Source: CAZAAW01 sp964483325 (GTDB taxonomy: Bacteria; Pseudomonadota; Alphaproteobacteria; Rhizobiales; Kaistiaceae). Taken from it: 64,000 nt of DNA. This document shows positions 60,480-64,000 of the stretch, piece after piece. The first letter of the stretch is position 1. Each line of letters opens with the position of its first letter. The notes beneath the pieces were generated by a model. That model ran no database searches and was not told the origin of the DNA. It saw only the letters and a program-made list of their open reading frames with translations. The DNA is taken from the NCBI GenBank assembly GCA_964483325.1, contig CAZAAW010000004.1, positions 62,001 to 126,000 on the forward strand. The letters run 5' to 3'. The translations under genes and the position numbers were made by a program.

Positions 60480-63400
60480 GTGCGCCTCGCCATCGTCGCC
60501 CACCTCTTCTACGAGGACATAGCGATCGACCTGCTCGATCGCATCGCGGCCGTGGCGCCGGATGCCGATCTGTTCGTCACCGGCCCCGTTCCCTTCGGCC
60601 CGGCGCTGCGCCGCCGGCTGGAGCAGCATGGCAATGTCCGCATCCTGCCGCGGGTCGATGCCGGCCGCGATGTCGGGTCGTTCCTTGCCGCGCTGCGCGT
60701 CCTCGCCGCGGAAGGCTACGATCTCTTCTGCAAGCTCCACACCAAGCGCGGCCTGTCGCCTTATGCCAGCCTTTGGCGCGCCGCCCTGCTCGACGGGACG
60801 CTGGCATCCCGGCCTCAGTTCGAGGCGGTCCTGCGGGCCTTCGCCGACGAGCCGCGTCTCCTCGCCGCCGGTCCGGCGGAAGTCTATGTTTCGGCCCTGC
60901 AGCACATGTATCGCAATGCGCCGCAGGTCGAGCGGCTCGCCCGCATCTGCTTCCCGGCCCGCGATCTGCCGCCCGACTGGGGTTTTTTCGCCGGCACCAT
61001 GTTCTGGGGGCGGGTGGCGCATTTCGCCAGGCTGACCGCGCCGCTGGATTTCAAGGTGACGCTCGAAACCGATCCGGCCGTCACCGACGGGGCGACATCG
61101 CACGCCTTCGAGCGCCTCTTCGGCATGGTCGGCATGGCGCCCGATGCCCGCATCGGCCTGATCGACGGCGATGCCGTAAACGTATACGCAGCGCCCGGTC
61201 CGCTTGGGGACCGGCTCGACCAGCGGCTGGCCCGCCGCAGCCTGGCCGCCACGACGGCCCGGGAAGCCAGCACGCCGGCGGCGGAAAACCCGCTGATCCA
61301 CTATATCCGCCACGCCGACACCACCGAGCTCGACCCCAATCCGCTGTTCCACAGCGCCTGGTACAGGGCCGCCAATCCGGATGCAGCGGCCAACCCGCTG
61401 CTCCACTTCCGCGAGATCGGCGAGGCGCAGAACCGCAACCCGAGCCCGCTCTTCGACGTGCGGACCTACAAGGGCCGGCACCGCTCCCTGCTCAAGGCGG
61501 CGGGAAGCCTTCTGGCCCATCACCTGGAGCAGGCGGAGACCCTGCCGGCCAGCGCCGCCTCGACCGTCCTCATACCGGAATGGCCGGGCCCGCCGCGTCT
61601 CGATCCGGCCATCGAACGCGCCTTCCTCGCCTATGTCGACGCCCTGCCGGAAGCGACGCGGCTGGAAGCGGCCGGCCGGCTGGTCAGCGTTGTCCTGGTC
61701 GGGACCGAGGCCGGCCCCGAGCTCGAGAACAGCCTGCGCGCCGTACTCCTCCAGACGCATACCCGGCTCGAGCTTCTCATTGCCGGGCCCATCGGCCGCC
61801 GCCCCCTGCCGGGCCGGCTTTTCGCCGACGAGCGGATCCGCTGGGTCGGCAGCGACGGCGACCGCCCCGGCGGCTGGCGCAATGATGCGCTGGCGGCCGC
61901 CCGCGGCGAGCTCATCGCCTATCTCGAAAGCGGCCGGGAATGGCACCGGCACTTCCTGGAGACGATGGTCCTCTTCATGGAGGCGGAAAAGCTCGATGCC
62001 GCCACCGCCCTGTCGCGCAGCGAATCCGGCGGCACGTCGTCCTTCATGGGGCAGCAGTTCGACTGGCAGACCTGCCTCGACCACAACATCGTCGACCTCA
62101 ACACCTTCGTGCATCGCGCCAGCCTGGTGCGTACCCTCGGCGGCTTCGATCCGGCCCTGCCGCGCGGCGCCACATGGGAGCTTGTGCTGCGCTATGGTCG
62201 CGGCCGCCGGGTCGGCTTTGCGCCGGTTCTTGCCTGCGAAAGCGGCGGCGAGGCGGGCGCCGATGCCGACCTCGCTGTCATCCCCAAGCTGGTTCACCTG
62301 CGCGACGATCAGTCCGGCACCGGCGATCCGGCCGCGGCGCTGACCCTCCACATCGCCATCAAGACGGCCGCACCGCGCCACGCCACGCAGGAATGGGGCG
62401 ACGCGCATTTCGCCGAGGGGCTGCGCGCCGCGTTGACCGAGCTCGGCCATGAGGCGCGGATCGACTTTCGCGGCGAATGGGACAACCACCGCGACACGCC
62501 CGACGACGTGGTCATCGTCCTGCGCGGCCTGATCCGCTACCGCCCACGTCCAGAGGAGGTGAACCTGCTCTGGCTGATCAGCCATCCCGATCAGGTCGGC
62601 TTCGACGAGATGGACGACTACGATCAGGTCTGCGTGGCGTCGCTGTCCTATGCGCGCCTGCTCCGGCACGTGCTGGCAAAGCCCGTCGGCGCCCTGCTGC
62701 AGGCGACCGATCCCGGCCGCTTCCGGCCCGGCCAGCATGATGAGGCGATCGAAGGCGAAGCGCTCTTCGTCGGCAATGGCCGCGGCCGCGAGCGGCCGAT
62801 GCTGCGCTGGGCGGTCGAGGCCGGCATCGACCCGGTCGTCTTCGGCGAAGGTTGGGACGACGTTCTGCCGGAGCACCTGATCGCCGGCGGACGGATCGAC
62901 AATGCGCGCCTGCCCGGCCTCTACCATGATGCCGGTGCCGTGCTGAACGACCATTGGGAGGCGATGCGCGAATACGGCTTCGTCTCCAATCGCGTCTTCG
63001 ATGTCCTGGCCGCAGAAGGCGCGCTGGTGTCGGATGAGGTCTCGGCCATCGGCGAGCTTTTCGGCGATGCCGTGCCGATGGTCGGCGACGCCGCCGCGCT
63101 GGCCGAGGCCGTTCGCCGGCTTCCGGACCACAACGCCCAGCACCTTCTGGCGGATTTCGTCAGGCAGGAGCACAGCTTCGACCGCCGCGCCGAACAGATC
63201 AGCGCCGGCATCGCTGGGCTTCTCGGTCTCGCGGCGCCGGCCATCCGGACCGTCAGACGCTATCAGGGTGAAACCCGGCCAGCGCTCCGCGTCCACGCCA
63301 TTGCCGGCCACACCGCGTTCGGGTTCGACGCCGTTGCCTATCTGCGGCTGATCGCACCGATGACGCATGACAGCGCGCATGCCATCGACTTCACGGTCGG

Positions 63401-64000
63401 CCGGGTGGACGAGCTGTCGGACGCGGCGCAGACGGACGTCTGCGTCGTGCAGAATCACGCCATTGCCGATCGGGCGCAGGCGCAGGCTCTCCTCAGCCGG
63501 CTGGGCCGAACCGAAACCCGCCTTGTCGTCGACATCGACGATACGTTCGGGCTGGAGAGCTCGGCCGAAGCCGCCGACGCCCTCGACATGCTGCTCGCCG
63601 CCGCCGACCAGGCCTGGTTCGCCACGGCAGCCGGCGCTGCCGCGCGCGCCGGGCGGACCCGCCGGTCGGCAATCCTGCCCAACGCGCTCGATCCGCGCTT
63701 CTGGCGAAACTACGGCAGCCAGAAGCGGCCGCTGACCGGCCATGCGCCGATCCGCATGCTGATGATCACCGGCAGCGCGCACGACCCCGACATCGCGCTG
63801 ATCCTTCCGGCCCTCGACCATCTCGCCGAGATCCATCCGGGAGCCTTTCAGCTGACGGTGCTGGGCGTGGCCCACGCCTTTTCCGAACGCCCGTGGCTGA
63901 ACGTCCTGACGCCACCGCCGACGGAAATCATCCACCCGCGCTTCGCCCGCTGGATGGCCGCCCAAGGGCCCTTCGATATCGGCCTGGCGCCGCTGGCCGA
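60480..64000 (+). CDS. Giant multidomain glycosyltransferase, cut by right window edge
   Basis: 1173 codons visible from the GTG at 60480, 5 bases after the previous stop; no stop before 64000. Domain 1 (about 1-245) is RgpF/rhamnan-synthesis-like: LRLAIVAHLFYEDIAIDL-type start, DLFCKLHTKRGLSPYASLWR, PPDWGFFAGTMFWGR. About 270-355 hold two FDxxWY-type repeats (LFHSAWYRAANPDA, LFDVRTYKGRHRSL). Domain 2 (about 395-600) is GT2-like (RLVSVVLVGTEAGPELENSL, WQTCLDHNIVDLNTFVHRAS). Domain 3 (about 615-920) is GT4/CgeB-like (LLWLISHPDQVGFDEMDDYD, LFVGNGRGRERPMLRWAVEA, YGFVSNRVFDVLAAEGALV). Another GT4-like lobe starts near 935. Likely builds a complex surface polysaccharide. Confidence 0.8.
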   Translation, partial: MRLAIVAHLFYEDIAIDLLDRIAAVAPDADLFVTGPVPFGPALRRRLEQHGNVRILPRVDAGRDVGSFLAALRVLAAEGYDLFCKLHTKRGLSPYASLWRAALLDGTLASRPQFEAVLRAFADEPRLLAAGPAEVYVSALQHMYRNAPQVERLARICFPARDLPPDWGFFAGTMFWGRVAHFARLTAPLDFKVTLETDPAVTDGATSHAFERLFGMVGMAPDARIGLIDGDAVNVYAAPGPLGDRLDQRLARRSLAATTAREASTPAAENPLIHYIRHADTTELDPNPLFHSAWYRAANPDAAANPLLHFREIGEAQNRNPSPLFDVRTYKGRHRSLLKAAGSLLAHHLEQAETLPASAASTVLIPEWPGPPRLDPAIERAFLAYVDALPEATRLEAAGRLVSVVLVGTEAGPELENSLRAVLLQTHTRLELLIAGPIGRRPLPGRLFADERIRWVGSDGDRPGGWRNDALAAARGELIAYLESGREWHRHFLETMVLFMEAEKLDAATALSRSESGGTSSFMGQQFDWQTCLDHNIVDLNTFVHRASLVRTLGGFDPALPRGATWELVLRYGRGRRVGFAPVLACESGGEAGADADLAVIPKLVHLRDDQSGTGDPAAALTLHIAIKTAAPRHATQEWGDAHFAEGLRAALTELGHEARIDFRGEWDNHRDTPDDVVIVLRGLIRYRPRPEEVNLLWLISHPDQVGFDEMDDYDQVCVASLSYARLLRHVLAKPVGALLQATDPGRFRPGQHDEAIEGEALFVGNGRGRERPMLRWAVEAGIDPVVFGEGWDDVLPEHLIAGGRIDNARLPGLYHDAGAVLNDHWEAMREYGFVSNRVFDVLAAEGALVSDEVSAIGELFGDAVPMVGDAAALAEAVRRLPDHNAQHLLADFVRQEHSFDRRAEQISAGIAGLLGLAAPAIRTVRRYQGETRPALRVHAIAGHTAFGFDAVAYLRLIAPMTHDSAHAIDFTVGRVDELSDAAQTDVCVVQNHAIADRAQAQALLSRLGRTETRLVVDIDDTFGLESSAEAADALDMLLAAADQAWFATAAGAAARAGRTRRSAILPNALDPRFWRNYGSQKRPLTGHAPIRMLMITGSAHDPDIALILPALDHLAEIHPGAFQLTVLGVAHAFSERPWLNVLTPPPTEIIHPRFARWMAAQGPFDIGLAPLA

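Noticed and set aside
60423..63965. A 1180-codon open frame on the minus strand opposite the giant glycosyltransferase
   Set aside because: It is the antisense of a gene with clear glycosyltransferase motifs; long antisense frames arise from the high third-position GC. Its translation shows no recognisable domain.

Overview
The window is GC-rich throughout (a typical coding line counts about 70% G+C) with tightly packed genes. It reads as chromosome of an alphaproteobacterium, most likely order Hyphomicrobiales (Rhizobiales). The main reasons are a minCDE operon, a PstA with the long N-terminal extension common in this class, betaine-lipid genes btaA/btaB beside a PlcP-type phospholipase, a Tim44-like membrane protein, opgG/opgH, and a stand-alone protein resembling the PhyR sigma-like domain. 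No rRNA, tRNA, CRISPR array, prophage or intact insertion sequence was seen.

Layout: 0-1.3 kb, an ECF42-type sigma factor with its DGPF/YCII partner. 1.4-3.3 kb, minCDE (minus). 3.5-6.1 kb, a heparinase-like lyase with RTX calcium-binding repeats. 6.1-11.1 kb, a mixed block: CPA1 antiporter, flavin reductase, VOC protein, secreted trypsin-like protease, SRPBCC protein and ArsR regulator. 11.2-13.3 kb, a Tat-exported flavocytochrome-c-type flavoprotein followed by a Tat-like Rieske protein. 13.5-15 kb, a low-GC glycosyltransferase island with relict flanking DNA. 15-26 kb, a phosphate locus: phoB-phoU-pstB-pstA-pstC-pstS, then agt-plcP, with btaA-btaB divergent. PHO boxes precede pstS, plcP and possibly btaA, so Pi uptake and replacement of phospholipids by glyco- and betaine lipids are probably co-induced.

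26-29.5 kb holds a type I secretion ABC/HlyD pair. 29.5-32.8 kb holds zur divergent from a zinc ABC transporter, with a Zur-box dyad and a candidate 41-residue membrane protein between them. 32.9-39.8 kb is a complete sugar ABC operon (binding protein, ATPase, two permeases, LacI regulator, Gfo/Idh oxidoreductase) with a LacI-type operator in front. 40-49 kb has an M3 peptidase, a Tim44-like protein, opgH/opgG for periplasmic glucans, an exported TIM-barrel protein, a DUF1194 protein and a methyltransferase.

50 kb to the right edge is a one-directional surface-polysaccharide cluster: a 1286-residue WbsX-type protein, a Sel1-repeat protein, a sulfotransferase-like protein that seems to need a non-canonical start, a two-domain glycosyltransferase, a protein of unknown function, and a giant glycosyltransferase cut by the window end. 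Three of these share a roughly 50-residue 'FDxxWY' repeat module. Functions come from motif recognition by eye; no database search was run.
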